A stretch of 64,000 nt of DNA from contig JAWQEG010001429.1 in NCBI GenBank assembly GCA_033782935.1, positions 434,001 to 498,000 of the forward strand. Direction: 5' to 3'. Source of the stretch: Petrolisthes cinctipes. Its lineage: Eukaryota; Arthropoda; Malacostraca; Decapoda; Porcellanidae. Within the stretch, counting starts at the first letter, position 1; the number at the start of each line of letters is the position of its first letter. Below the pieces are notes generated by a model. The model was not told the origin of the DNA and ran no database searches. It saw nothing but the letters and a program-made list of their open reading frames with translations. Positions 21,528-36,036 of this stretch are shown piece after piece. A program made the position numbers and the translations under genes.

Positions 21528-24010
21528 TGTACAGTCCCGAGCTAATAGAAGGGAAACACCACCATCGTTCAGACAAGCACATCCACTGTTGTTTCTACTC
21601 GGCGAGTTATTGGGGAGAGGGGGAGAGTAATTGTATTCAACCGTTATTGGGGAGAGTGAGAGTAAGGGAGAGGGGGGAGGTGTTGGGAGGGACTGATGGA
21701 GAGATAAAAGGGAGGAGAGGGGAGGGGAGTACAGCTGCTAGACTGAAATGAGAAACCACCTGGCTGGCTGATGGTGGACGGTTACCAAGTCAATATCAAT
21801 ATGGATTGATAAATATGCCATAATTGGGTAAAATGGGATCCATCATAAATCATAATAATTATTTTATATACCGTGGCAATTTAGAACAGACTATGAAGTA
21901 ACTGATAGAATATTGTGCGGTTATATACTATACAGTAGATCATGATTATTATGACGAGTATAAATAAACATGCGACCATCAACATCTCGAAGCTTCATCA
22001 CTTAATAATCTCGGGACATTCAGTCCCGAGGTTGAGGTATAAAAAACATATATGCAATATCATTGTCCATTATTTAAGTAGTATATATTATAGTAGGCTA
22101 CAAAGACTTTGATAGAATATTGTGAAGTTATATATAGCATTATAATTAAAATATAAACAATTATTTATCATTATAAATGACATAGATGCTTACTTTAAGA
22201 TCAGTAACATTGTAGTTCAATAATAGCAATAATGAAAAACAAAGAATGTCTGAGGTGAGGCATTGCATACGTATACGTTTATGAGATGTGTCAATATGAT
22301 CATAAAAAAATATATATATTGCTCAAGTATACATAACCTGCACTCTGTATTTTACGAATAAACGTAATGATTGAATAATTTCTGAAGTTTTAAAAGTATT
22401 GTACTGCATAACATAGTTAACATGCATATGTAAAGTGGATGTCATCGTCATCTTGTTCCTGCCACACGGGTCTACAGTGTTATGAAGTCGGATAATAAAG
22501 TAGTGCAACAGAAATATAATGATGATTGTTATTTGCCTTCACATTTACTTGAGAGATAACATTTCTTCAAGTATATCACTGTCTAAAGATGTTTGTAATT
22601 TAGTTAGACAGTTGTTTTAATACGGTGCTTAGCAGCAACCGACTACTACTAGGGTCATTTTAGATAAGAGGCAAATATAAGAAGCAAGATAAACTAAGTT
22701 TGCTACCCTCACGTTCCTTGTTATACAACTTGGTAACAATAGAGTGGAAAGGAGATGTAATATTATAAATATCAACATATGAGACCAGAATTATACACAA
22801 CTAAAAAGAAAAAAAAATAGAAGATGAGCTAATGCTCGTAAACAGGTAAACATGAATAGAAGAAGGGAAACTTAAGCAGTTCAAACTGAACCGAATGGTG
22901 GCAACTAAACTGTTGAATGCAATTACTCTCATGGTGAGAGTAATTGTATTCAACCGTATCCTCTGGATACTTTTTGATGTTACTGATACGTTTTTACGAC
23001 GCTGGACAAAAGGATACGAAATTGAATGAGGAGGACAAAAATGGATACGTTTTGCTATTTTTATTAAAGAATTGGATACTTTTAATATTAATTTGCTTAC
23101 AGTCATTATTTTTTACGAAAAAGTGAACACCAATCAGAACTAATAATTACTATATCGCTCCCAATTGAATGATAGGGTAACTGTTTAGTGAGCGCCGAGC
23201 GGGGACTCTGGGGAGTAAACATGCCGCGGGCTCGTCGCCGCTCGTGGACGCCTTCTGTTCCGGTGAGAGGAGGGATGAGATCATGAGAGGCAGAGAGGGT
23301 AGAGCTCTGACAGAGTCACGGTCCACGGAGACACGGAGTGTTGATCTTTCTAAGTGATTGGTGGATTTTAAAGGAATGTCTCTCTTAAACTGGCGCTAGT
23401 CAAATACAGGCTGCCATTGAGGACATGGAGAAATAAGTGTGCAATATTGTACTATCATAATTTGTGCTTCTTTAGTTTAAAGATTTTTTTTATTAATAGT
23501 TTGTATTGCACTTAAATTAATACATTCTGTACAATGACGCTCTTTTGGGACGTGTTATTTTTGGGAGTGTAGATTCGCGCGCTCATAGGTTTAAATACTT
23601 AAATAAATAATGTTCTTGGAAGACCCAAACAGTAGTTTAAGTTTCGCTCCAAATTTGTAGTGTACAACCATTCTCCGTGAGTCCGTCACCAGGCAGCACA
23701 TAGCAACTTGGCTGCCAACCGTATGATGTCTAAAAAGACTAAGAATTATTACTTATTTTAAAGCACATTCCTTATTAACTATAATGCATTTTTTTTAAGA
23801 AAAAATATTGGATACCTTTTGGATACTATTTTACATTATTTGGATACGTTTTGTATATTTTGGATACGTTTTTGGATACATTTATATTTTCCCCACTTGC
23901 AACACTGCAGTCTCACCCTCTCCCCAATAACTCGCCGAGTACAAAACAACCGTGGATGTACTTGTTTGGACGATGGTGGTGTTTCCCTTCCATTAGCTCG
24001 GGACTGTACA
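21528..24010. mobile_element. 2.5-kb element with about 95-bp terminal inverted repeats
   Basis: The left arm 21528-about 21622 (tgtacagtcccgagctaat) is the reverse complement, with few mismatches by eye, of the right arm about 23915-24010 (attagctcgggactgtaca). Between them I find no transposase. Inside are two ggatac-rich stretches (22960-23090 and 23810-23885). A hAT-like end (reading cagtgttgcaagtgggg on the minus strand) abuts the right arm near 23910, so another element is probably nested. The family is not identified. Confidence 0.7.
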
Positions 24011-25143
24011 TACTCTGTGAATTGAATGCAAATAATGACTGGGAGTTCGTTAGACTACTCCCCTTATAGATGAAACACTGAAAAAAAACAATGAATAATC
24101 AACAGTCTAAACGAACGAGTGAAATGTGTGTTTCAGCTCTCCTATTATCAGACCATCATTCACCGCAGGAGTAGTTTCCTGTATGGCTGGTTTATACAGC
24201 CTCCTCTTTGCTGAAGATCTGGTATGATATAATACCACAATTCTGCTGTGTGGTGTTACCCATGGCACCACAGCTTGGAGCATCACAGCCTCCAGCACTA
24301 CAACCTCGGTCTCTTTCACGCTGTCTGTACGCTATATACCTTGGTATATATAGCAAGAAAAACATTAACAAATGCAGCCCTTGTTGTTCCTACAGTATAT
24401 TGATCCAACAGCGACTGTAATAGCCGCGGTGTCTACCACTTCGACGCAGCCACCTCCCACTTTTCTATCTCTCATACCTCACTCACCTGTATTGATCTCC
24501 CTCCACTAGCATGTAAACTATTACACTACCAGAGAGTGGAGGGCTGTTACCTTCCCCTGCCACACTCGAGAGAACACTGTGACTGAGCAGTGGGCGGCGT
24601 GGGCCAGTGTTGCCAACCCAAAAACCCTTTTTCAGACAAAAATCCCTACAGAAATCACGAAAAGTCCCTATATGTCCCTACACATAAAGTCATAAGTCCC
24701 TACGCCTGTCCCTACATGATTACACTTTTTTTTCAACAAGAAATTCACATTTTTAAGAGTTTTTTATAATGTAAACCTTCACTAATGGAGAGCCAAATAA
24801 TTAATGCAGTGATAGATTAATGTTTATTAGAGAAAATGAATTTAATGTGTTCCAGCATACTACCCTAAAGGTATTTAGGTCTCATTAAACAAAAGGTTTT
24901 TTTTTTTTTTTTCAAAATAAATCTTCAGATTAGATCCCTTGAAACAAATCATAACATTCCTATATTTCTGTAATCAAATATATCAGACCTCAAGACCTCA
25001 CTCATGATTGTACAGTACTGTATTTTAGTTATCACAGCAATAAGTTTAACTTAGGCATGAAACCATGAATGGTTTACTCTTTATGGTCATACATTTGTTG
25101 GCTGTGAAGGGTCAAATGCCTTTCCTGAATTTCCTTAGCAAAA

Positions 25144-25893
25144 TCAAGAGTTTTTATCCTTTGCTTTCATATTTGAATTTATAAACAGCAAGGAATCTAG
25201 TAGTTCAGGTCCCATCCTATTCCTCTTTTTGGTTTTTGCATCTGCCATTAGAGAGAAGATCCTTTCAGTTTCTGCATTTGAGTGTAGCAGAGTTAAAGGT
25301 TAAAGGTCCGCCAATGAGTGGCAGTCAATGGGACAGAGTGTATCACACACTATGTGTATGAAACACAACTATAGCACGCATCACAAGGATGATGAGTGGC
25401 CCAAAGACCTCTCCACCCACGTGAGACCCGAGTCAGCCTCAGCTATGGCTGCGTAAGCAGGAAGACCTCAGACAGCTGACTCAAACCCCCCACCCCCTGC
25501 TCACAGGGGTGGTAACCTCTGGCATCAGTGAAAGATTTTTATCGTGTCCCGAGCAAGGATCGAACGCTGGGCCGCAGGATTGCAGCCGCAGACTCTAGCA
25601 CTGTGCTAGCCAGAAGTTAGAATGATCTTTGCCAGAGTGGCAAGATTCCTAAACACATACTTGTCAGAGAAATTCCTCAAGTTGGAAAGATGCAACCAGA
25701 GTTCTTCACAGCTTTTCTTAACAAGCAGATTACGTTCATCAGCACTGAAATATGCTGGCAAATCCTCCCACTCTTGCTGAACCTCATCTTGAGATTGTAA
25801 CATATGCCCATATTTCATTATTAAACTGTCTAACTTAGGTACTATTTTCCTAGAATCCATATCCAATGTAATTTTAGGAGATATGAATTTCAT
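25144..25893 (-). pseudogene. hAT transposase C-terminal fragment split by a SINE
   Basis: The minus-strand frame 25893-25616 (EEVQQEWEDL-like spacer, then LSNLRNFSDKYVFRNLATLA and KIILTS) is followed after the SINE by 25290-25144 (HSNAETERIFSLMADAKTKK, then GPELLDSLLFI, ending TGA). This is the hAT C-terminal dimerisation region. The RNase H-like catalytic domain is not present within the element. Confidence 0.85.
25296..25610 (-). mobile_element. tRNA-derived SINE inserted in the hAT transposase
   Basis: On the minus strand the 5' end carries a box A-like tagcacagtgc (25591-25610 region) and a box B-like gttcgatcc (25553-25567 region) with tRNA spacing. A non-tRNA body follows, and the tail ends ctttaacctttaac. 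The flanks cagagtta (25288-25295) and cagaagtta (25611-25619) look like an imperfect target duplication. The hAT reading frame resumes on either side. Confidence 0.8.
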
Positions 25894-26130
25894 TTCCTTA
25901 AAGAAAATGAAAGGGTGAACGATGATTTATATATTTGTATAAAATACACGAAATTTCTTCATTTGCTAAATTTGTTTCACAGAAAAGTATATTAAATATC
26001 AATGAATGCAAAAAGTCCCTACGTTTTTCTAAAATGGCTGGGCGTCCCTACGTCCCTACGCCTCTGAAAATCAGTCAAAAGTCCCTACGTTTAGGGACAT
26101 GTCCCTACGGTTGGCAATACTGCAGTGGGC

Positions 26131-28936
26131 CACTGGTGACTGGCATTTACTACTGCCAGACTGTCGTTTCTCCTAAAACGCGGCCTTCACATCATTAACT
26201 CGTTTTCCTTATCTTTATGGAATGCGGAAGCTGAGCTCTCACAGTCAGTAATGAGCAGGTTATATTATCAGTATTATATTAAATAGCAACGATAACCGTA
26301 CACGCCTTTTATGTTTATGAAACTAATCACTATGTTACCAGGAAAATGTAGAACATGAATCGTGGTTTTTCTTGACAATATAATATTCTCTTGTCTGAAA
26401 AAAGTAGCCCAACATATTTCATTTCATTAGGGATAATTTTCTCCTCACTTTTTGTTTGGCTAATGATCATGTGATGCACTTCGGCCACCCAATATAGTTT
26501 ATGTTTACATTTCTTGTAAATTTATGACACAAAAGGCAACAACAATGTATAAAATCTTACATATACATTGTATTTTGACATTTTCTGTGAGTATCTAATT
26601 AAAATTCGATAAGTCTCCAACTACCCAAATTAACCACATTTGAAATTAGCTTCAAACTCCCTCAATGATGCCTCTGATTCCTTAATTCTTGGGATAATAC
26701 CCCATAGTAGTAGTGAGACTGAGTTGGTTGCATAGTGATGCCAATCATGTGCCTGGCACATGGCCCAGTGAGGCAACACCCCAGTAACCCAACACTGCTT
26801 ACTCAGTCCCTACATCACCACCACCACCACCATCACCTTGACAAAAATGAAAGGAAGTTATGACTGTGACCATTTATGTATATTTGTGTATTTCCATATT
26901 TTATCGACAAATATTCATTTATTTCCGTGGGACTTTATATATATATAGTACAAATTACTTTAAAGAAGCTGTTCAATTTTGATAGTGGTCCGGATAATCA
27001 CATCACACAAACACATCCTTCTGTCTGTCTGTGGACTTTATTCTAAATGCCAATTTATTCTTTAGTTGTACAACAATTGCAAATAAGAGGTAACATATAC
27101 GTTTATGAAATATTACTATATATTTGCTATTGAAGGAGTTGACAAAGAACGCTTGACCTCTAATTTGGTATACAAATACTTTATTCCTAAACTTCACAAC
27201 TCACTTAAGAATTTCATAAATCTTTCTCCGTGGAAACTTGAGAACTGTAAGCACGCTTCCTGGACGGCATGTCACTTCGTCGCACCTAATTATTCTTGGT
27301 TAGTTCAACACCTGCCAAAGAGAGTAATATGGCCCTGCTGTGTAGCAAGAAGTTCTAGGTAAATGAAAATGAGTTATTAAGATAATATCATCCAGCAAAA
27401 GACAAAAGAAGTTATCGCTGAGCGTACCATAATGAAATCTTGATGGGATGGGTTCAGTTGTGTTTCTCATATAAAATAATGTGTTTGTTGCATAATACAA
27501 TATTTTCTGTTTAACTTAATATTTGAATGTGTAGCACAATAGAGAAGTGTGCGTTATAATGCAATGGAGTCTGTATATTGTGATGGAGTGTGTATATAAA
27601 TGTGTAGGAATGTGTTGTGTTAATCTGAATTGTGAACTAATAGAAGTGTTTCAGGTTCTCGGGTAAAGTAATTGTACAGACGTCGAAAAATGTTTTGGAA
27701 CCTCCTCCGCATTGGATATGATGTTTCCAGCATGATAGGGTTAGTACTCATGACCTGTCCAAAAGTATAATTGAAGATATCGCCCTGTAGTGCCAGTCGG
27801 ATGTACCGTCAGACACTCGTAAATAAGCGGCCATACTCTCCGCTCTTCTACAGTTCCATTCCAACGTTACGCCAGGTAAGATGTCTGTATCGTTGATTTA
27901 TACAGCTCTAGATTCCGAAAGAAATAATAAAAAAATTGTCATTTTTGTATTTATAAACGAAACTCGCCTCAAGACTTACCTGTCATCGTACGAAATGCTA
28001 CATTAATGGGGAAGTTTCTCTTCCATCTTGCAAGGAAACTACTACCAAAAAAAAATTTGTTTTTCAGGTTGCATGTATAATAAAAAGATTACTTCATATC
28101 ATTCTTGTACTGCTTTGCTACGTTGTCCGATTAACATTTATTCTAGGTGGGATACCACTAATGTAGTGAGCTATTGAGCTACTAAACCAACCATAAACTA
28201 ATTTACTAAAGGCTTATAATAGATTTAGAATGTTTGAAAAGTTGAAGCACAATAGGATAATACTGATTTCAAATAATAAATATCATTCATTCTCATAATA
28301 ATCACTGGAGGTCTCGTAATGTAAATCTCTTACTAAGGATAGCTAATGTGGGATATACACAACAATGATATAGGAGCCAATTATTGGTCATTTTATTTTC
28401 TTAATTTTAGTGGTTTAGTGCTTTGTCTATAACCTCTACATTGTTATAAATAGGCAACATGTCTCATTATACACTCATCATGCCTCCTTAGGTCACACCA
28501 AAGTTTCACAGTCACATAGTGAAATGGATATCAGTATACATTCTTGTTTGACAATTGACCCCAAGTGTATGTAGAAGTCATACAATTATTGACACTGCAG
28601 TCATTGTTCTGCTGCAGGCTACCTTAGACTTCACAGCATTTTCTATAGTATAATATTTGCAGTGATATCTTTACAATGTTTGGGATAACAATAGGATTTT
28701 TCCGATCTTCACAGGGTGTGTATTTGTGTTTATTTGTATGTGTGTATGTTTTTTGCTTGTATGTGTGTCAATGTTTATGTACCATGGGCTCGTGTCCGTG
28801 GATGTAGTGAGTGAGGGTGGTCGGAGCGGAGAACCTTTTCCCGCCTACTGGCTACTGTACTGTGTAGCCTACACTCTGACCAAAAACTTTTGGTCCACCT
28901 CGTCACGATGTTTCTGGAGGTGAACATTAAGTCACA
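26131..28936. other. Non-coding DNA
   Basis: No gene or classified repeat is recognised. Short frames (27105-27362, 28726-28923) lack domains. A short cacc-type triplet run is at 26817-26836. A possible isolated donor (cgccag before gtaaga) at 27869-27874 has no supporting reading frame. Confidence 0.5.
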
Positions 28937-29150
28937 TGTACAGCCACAATCAAATATCCACCGACACTTTCCTTCCATCGTAGTAAATATCTTGGTAATA
29001 AAGAACAACACGTGTATGATATTGCAGCACCGCATAATAATAATTGGAGGGGTTGAGTTGAAGGTGTTGTATGATTATATTTTGATATGATACTGATTTA
29101 TTTGCACGATGGAAGGTAAGTGTCGGTGGTTATTTGATTGTGGCTGTACA
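28937..29150 (+). mobile_element. 214-bp MITE, copy a
   Basis: It begins tgtacagccacaatcaaata and ends with the reverse complement (tatttgattgtggctgtaca, one base shifted inside). The inverted ends extend about 45 bp through the accgacact and gatgga blocks. TA at each end suits a Tc1/mariner-type target duplication. Confidence 0.88.
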
Positions 29151-29298
29151 TCAGTATCGTTTGGGTTGATTTGTAGTATAATCCCTCTTATATTTATTAT
29201 TTGAATAACTGAGAATCCAAAGCCAATGTAAGCCACTTTGGTGGTGAAGATGTTGTCATATACAGCCAGATTTTTCTTGCACTTTTTACTTGCTCAAC

Positions 29299-29516
29299 TG
29301 TACAGCCACAATCAAATAACAACCAACACCTTCTTTTCATCATGCATATAAATCAGTATCATATCGAAATATAATCATACAACACCTTACGTCAACTCAA
29401 CTCCCTCAATTATTATTATGAGGTGCTGCAAAATCATACATATTTTGTTCTTTATTACCAAGATATTTACTACGATGAAAGAAAAGTGTTGGTGGATATT
29501 TGATTGGGGCTGTACA
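29299..29516 (-). mobile_element. 218-bp MITE, copy b, opposite orientation
   Basis: This is the same family as 28937-29150, with the same ends (tgtacagccacaatcaaata and ggggctgtaca), but its internal block is reversed. For example, ttctttattaccaagatattta here matches the complement of copy a. A 148-bp spacer separates them. Confidence 0.88.
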
Positions 29517-29638
29517 TACTATACTGTATATATTATCATTGTTGTCTTGTTCTCTTTTTATAATATGACTGCAATTGTTTTCCTATGTTTACTCTTATTA
29601 TTACTGGTATTAATGGAAAAATGCAACTTCTGGACTAT

Positions 29639-29798
<160 letters not shown>

Positions 29799-29889
29799 CC
29801 TTCCCCACGAAAAAGCACAGTGATATGAAACTCCTTTTGCTCAAACTCTACTGAGTAATTGTCTCGTATAAAGTAATACACTCCAGCGT

Positions 29890-31817
<1,928 letters not shown>

Positions 31818-31820
31818 AAT

Positions 31821-31833
31821 TGGAGACCTCGCC
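31821..31833 (+). promoter_or_regulatory. Primer binding site of short LTR element
   Basis: tggagacctcgcc lies three bases after the 5' LTR. It begins with TGG, complementary to a tRNA CCA end. The tRNA species is not assigned. Confidence 0.7.
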
Positions 31834-32785
31834 AGGATGGTAGTCAAGATGTCGGGGTAATGTGCAGTCAGTAGTTTTGTTGTCTCTCTCTTCGTTCTTT
31901 TTGATGTCAACAGTGTCATCCCTACATAGAAGAACCAGATTTTTCAACTACCTCGGACAACCAGTATGCTGTCACCTTCAAGTTTGGAAGACAATGAAAA
32001 GATTGAAAATGCTATTGATGTGAAGATCAAGTGGCTGGAAGAAAGTGCTGTTGTTGAAGCAGAGGGATACAACACTATCCTTGCCTGGAAGACCCTGAAG
32101 GTGACGAGCTGTGTATAAGGCTCGTAGTTCTCCTCATGTCACGTAACAAGGCTCCCTGGGTACATACGGGTTAAAATAGCATTGGCGGACGAATAGGAAT
32201 GTTGTGTGTCAGCGCTTGCCTACTTGACAGCTTGGACTGGGAATAGTTATCTTCCTTGATGTTGTGGAGTGTATACCAGTTCCCAGGACCACAAGAGGGT
32301 TAAGATAAAACCCTGTCCCTGAGTTTCCAGTGTCGTCTTTCCTAGCCCCAGTATACCTGTCCCTGAGTTTCCTGTGCCTTTGGTGGAGATAGTGTCCAGC
32401 CCTGTCGCCGTCGCTGTCGTTGTCGCACGCTGTCGCTGTCGCGGTCTTGGTGGGATTGGCTGGACATCTTCGCATAAGGAAAATATACAGGAAATAGGAA
32501 AAGTTTTGGGAGGGGTGGGTATCTTGGCACTTGGAAAACACACAGGAGTACCGTTATCCCTTTTGGTATGGAAGACACTCCTGCCAACTTGTGGGGAATC
32601 CCAAGCACAACTGGTCAAGGGCATGCCGGATATTTTCCTCCAAGCAGTTCAACCCAAGGGGGTGGCCATGGCAGAAGAGTCTCCAGTTCTCCTTGTTCCT
32701 TGTTATCATCTTTTCTATGACATTTATTCTATTTCCCCTCGAGATTGTAAAAAGGCAGAAATTTCTCACGGGAAATTTCGTTCTT

Positions 32786-32797
32786 TTAGGGGGGAGG
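32786..32797 (+). promoter_or_regulatory. Polypurine tract of short LTR element
   Basis: The purine run aggggggagg directly abuts the 3' LTR, the standard position for plus-strand priming. Confidence 0.85.
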
Positions 32798-33025
32798 TGT
32801 TACATGATTGTATTTTAGTTTGGCTTTCCAGGTTAGCTATAAAGTTTCATATGCAATGTATAACCTGAAGAAGGCAATGATTTTAATATTTGTTCAGCGA
32901 TGTAACCTTTAAAGAATAAATAGAGAGACAGCTACTGACTTGCTATTAACCCCAGGTGAATACAACATCTTCACTAACATCTTGACTACCCCTGTTTCAC
33001 AGCGTTGTTACATCGCGCCGTAACA
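32798..33025 (+). repeat. 3' LTR of short LTR element
   Basis: Same length as the 5' LTR, beginning tgttacatgattg and ending catcgcgccgtaaca. Confidence 0.93.
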
Positions 33026-33041
33026 ATATATATATATATAC

Positions 33042-33080
33042 AGTGCCCGCCAAAAGTTCGTGCGGCCCCTTCAGCAGCAT
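33042..33080. repeat. Possible Tc1/mariner terminal inverted repeat remnant
   Basis: cagtgcccgccaaaagttcg follows a TA and has the form of a Tc1/mariner end. The rest of such an element is not seen, because the gypsy LTR begins 28 bp later. Assignment is by resemblance only. Confidence 0.4.
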
Positions 33081-33107
33081 AAGTAAACAACATTAATTCA
33101 TCAATAA

Positions 33108-33831
33108 TGTATCCGCGGCTGATCACGTTCGCGATACATGATACACCTATGGTGGTGGAACATACCGTTAAGCCAAAGCAGTTCAAGCTAGTTTCATTAG
33201 ACACAACATCCTTTGAAAAGTGCTGAGTTGCAGCGTGAGGGAATCTTCCATGCTGAGCTACTGATTGCTAGATTCACTCTGAAATTATCTATATGTTAAT
33301 CACTCTACTATAATCAACTCCATATTGTCATCTCGTATGTAGAGAAAGGGACAATATATATTTACTCACTTTATTCTTACATAAACTCATATCTAAATTA
33401 TCCATATTTCATATGTAAGCTTAGCATTGTAAATAGCATCATCGCAACCTGTCATCTGAGCAAGGGTGTGGCAGTGTATACCACGAGCGGGGACTACCAG
33501 AGAGAGAAGGCGCATTACACGCCCTGCCCTGAAGACAACAGGTTCACATCCTACCTTATATTAGAGAGACACGAGATGTCTGTATAACCTGTAAACTATA
33601 TCTAATATACTCAGTAAATAGAGACAAGTCCACGAGTTTATTCTAACCCTTGAGTAACTAACTTAGTTCCCCAGGAAGACTAGAGTGGTAGTTCAGAGCA
33701 ACGGTAAGTTGGCTTGAAACCAGAGGTCTACATCGGCGTAGTAAGTAATACTAGCCCGAGAGTAAGTGAGAGTTTCCAGCAGGTGTTTCCGAGAGAAGCT
33801 GTTGCTGAGCTTGGACGACCCCACGAGTACA
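33108..33831 (+). repeat. 5' LTR of gypsy-like element
   Basis: 724 bp, beginning TGTATCC and ending GAGTACA, so both the TG...CA rule and the short TGTA/TACA inversion hold. The first 202 bp recur at 42765-42966. Confidence 0.88.
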
Positions 33832-33834
33832 TAA

Positions 33835-33846
33835 TGGTGGCAGCGG
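33835..33846 (+). promoter_or_regulatory. Primer binding site of gypsy-like element
   Basis: tggtggcagcgg lies three bases after the 5' LTR. It is complementary to a tRNA 3' end of the form ccgctgccacca, which resembles a leucine tRNA. The tRNA assignment is tentative. Confidence 0.75.
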
Positions 33847-34392
33847 TAAGGGATACGTAACATTCACAGTGTCCTGTATTAATTCTATATTCCAAACAGA
33901 ATAATTGTGTACGTGGTGGGCGGCTCGGGCGCTTTCCTCGTTGGCAACACTGACGGAGCGAGAGCGAGCCAGAGCGATACCAGCTGGGGGTTGCCAGCTA
34001 ATGGTGGCTGCGTAACCTAACCTACTTTAATCAGGCATTTTTCCCTGTGTGCTTTTCCCAGGGAAAAAGAGGATTTGTCTGTTGTGGGTACTCTCATCTG
34101 GGAAGGAACAAGGACGGACTTAGGAGGGTGAACCAGAAGAGTGAACGGGAGCTGTGAGAGAAACGACTGGCCAGCGTTTACTCTGGGGGGGGTGTGGCAT
34201 CTGCACATTCCTTTACTACGTGTACTGAGCATCTGTAATCTTCAATTCTCCATCGGTTAGTTATTTAATTCTATACACATACACAGTGAACATTAACACA
34301 CAATAGTAACATGTTGTTGGGGTATTTTTGTATGCCTATGTAATATTTTATTATATGTTGTGGTGAGTGTATAGGAATTATTTCTACGGGAC

Positions 34393-36036
34393 ATGTTTAA
34401 GAAATTTAGAGCGACAAAGACTATAATCCCAGGGGATTTATCAGAGGATTCAGACAGTAGTAGCAGTTTTGAGGGGGAACTAAACTTTCCACCTACTCCC
34501 AATACCACTAATATACATGAGCAGTTAAGGGGACTGAATAGTTCAGTGCCAGGGCAGTTAAGAAGTGGATATCAATTTCGTGTAGAAGGAAGTGACGAAA
34601 TAGAGGAAACACGGGAGAACGTGTTTAAGTTACCGCCAAAAGGGCGAGGAAAGGGTAATAAAAATACTACAGTTGTACAAGCTACAATTCCAATGGCGAC
34701 TGCAAGCACCAGTGCTGTTGGGGGAGCAGCCCAGGCGACAGGGCAGAATGTCACTAACCCTAGTATAGGTAATTTGGTGGGTAGCGCCCACGGGAATCAG
34801 CCAAAGAATATTATGAGAGTGTTTACAGGTGAGGATTCAGTACCAAAGTTTGAAGGGGATCCAAATAAGAATTATACAATAGAGGAATTTATACGGAGAC
34901 TTGAGCAGTCTTTCGTGGAGTATAATATTACCGGGGATAGAGGTAAAATAGGATATGCAGACTCGAGGATTGAAGGGGAGTTTGCAAGGCAGTTATTAAA
35001 CTGTAGTTGTCTGTTGGGGAGGTCGTCAAGGGAACAACAGACGTGGGAGGAGTTTAAAAAAGCATTAATTATAGTGTACCGAAGGTCGGCTCCAGAGGGA
35101 TGCTCGGCGTGGGCACATAGAATATTCACGGACTTAGGTTTAAAGGCGTGGATTACACCACTAGAAGTAGCAGTATCAAAGGCGGGTGCTATATGTAAGG
35201 ATATACAAGATTGTATACAGGACAACAATTGGTCTAAGGATGTTAATGGGGAACAATGGATGAAGGTAGACGACGCCTGTGAGATGTTTGAATAGCTCTT
35301 GATGTATATAGGTCTATAAGAGGAGGACCAGAGGAGAGTCCGGAAAAAAAAGTTGGAGCGAGGTAAGGGAATCTGGCATTTGATTAATGAGTTAAAACTG
35401 GAAATCAGAGATCCCATGGTTGTTAGACCATTTCGCAACCAAAATGCTACGAAGGTACAGACTTCGGTATTGCAAACGGAGGTAACTGACAGGAGGTCAG
35501 AGGGCGAGCCGCAGACAGGCGTAAATGCGGTCGCGGGGCAAAGGAATACAAGGGGTGGAAATTCATCTGTGAAGTACCAGGTAGAATGTTTCCATTGTCG
35601 TAAGTGGGGCCATGTAAAGGCCGACTGTCCTCAATTACAGAATAGATCTCAAGGGGATCAATATAGAGGTTCAATGAACAGGGGTCAGGCATACCCTAGA
35701 GGCGCAGCAAGGCGGGCGCGTGGAGGACAAGCTAGAGGACGTGGTAGAGCGTACCACTATGCACATCAGGATAATTATCAACAAGGAGGAGGTTATGTAC
35801 CTCCCGGACAGAGTAAGTGGTGTGAAATCCATAAATGGTCGAATCATATAACGGCAGACTGTGGAGTAATAATTCGAGCTATGCATGAGGAAAAATCACG
35901 TATGGGGGTCAGGTGTATTATGCAAAACGCAGGACCATGCAGATTCCAGGACGAGAGAGAAAAAGCGATTATAGCGACACCTGTCGTTGCGCAAGTAAAA
36001 CAGGAGTGTTCAATATTATTAAATATGCATTTTTAA
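34393..36036 (+). pseudogene. gag: gag of gypsy-like element, frameshifted and interrupted
   Basis: The first part (34393-35295, 300 codons) has an acidic Ser-rich start, then capsid-like sequence. Coding continues briefly in another frame (about 35292-35345, ALDVYRSIRGG) and returns to the first frame after a run of eight A near 35345. The second part (35353 onward) carries a CCHC zinc knuckle (CFHCRKWGHVKADC, residues 79-92 of that piece), an RG-rich stretch and a WCEIHKWSNHITADC motif. From about 35911 the sequence belongs to the inserted foldback, so the ending at 36036 is not native. Gag forms the particle and binds RNA. Confidence 0.85.

Larger units (their letters stand above)
24605..26122 (-). 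mobile_element. hAT-family DNA transposon, defective
   Basis: The ends are cagtgttgccaacc at 24605 and, inverted, cagtattgccaacc at 26122. The flanks gcgtgggc (24597-24604) and cagtgggc (26123-26130) match at 6 of 8 positions, as expected for an 8-bp hAT duplication. Subterminal regions at both ends are packed with short gtccctacg repeats. Only the C-terminal part of the transposase survives. A tRNA-derived SINE is inserted in it. Confidence 0.85.

Noticed and set aside
25553..25610. tRNA gene
   Set aside because: Box A and B motifs are present but no cloverleaf with a matched acceptor stem is evident, and it is fused to a repeat body inside a hAT element; a SINE explains it better.
34872..35438. 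Minus-strand 188-codon frame
   Set aside because: It is the shadow of gag on the opposite strand.
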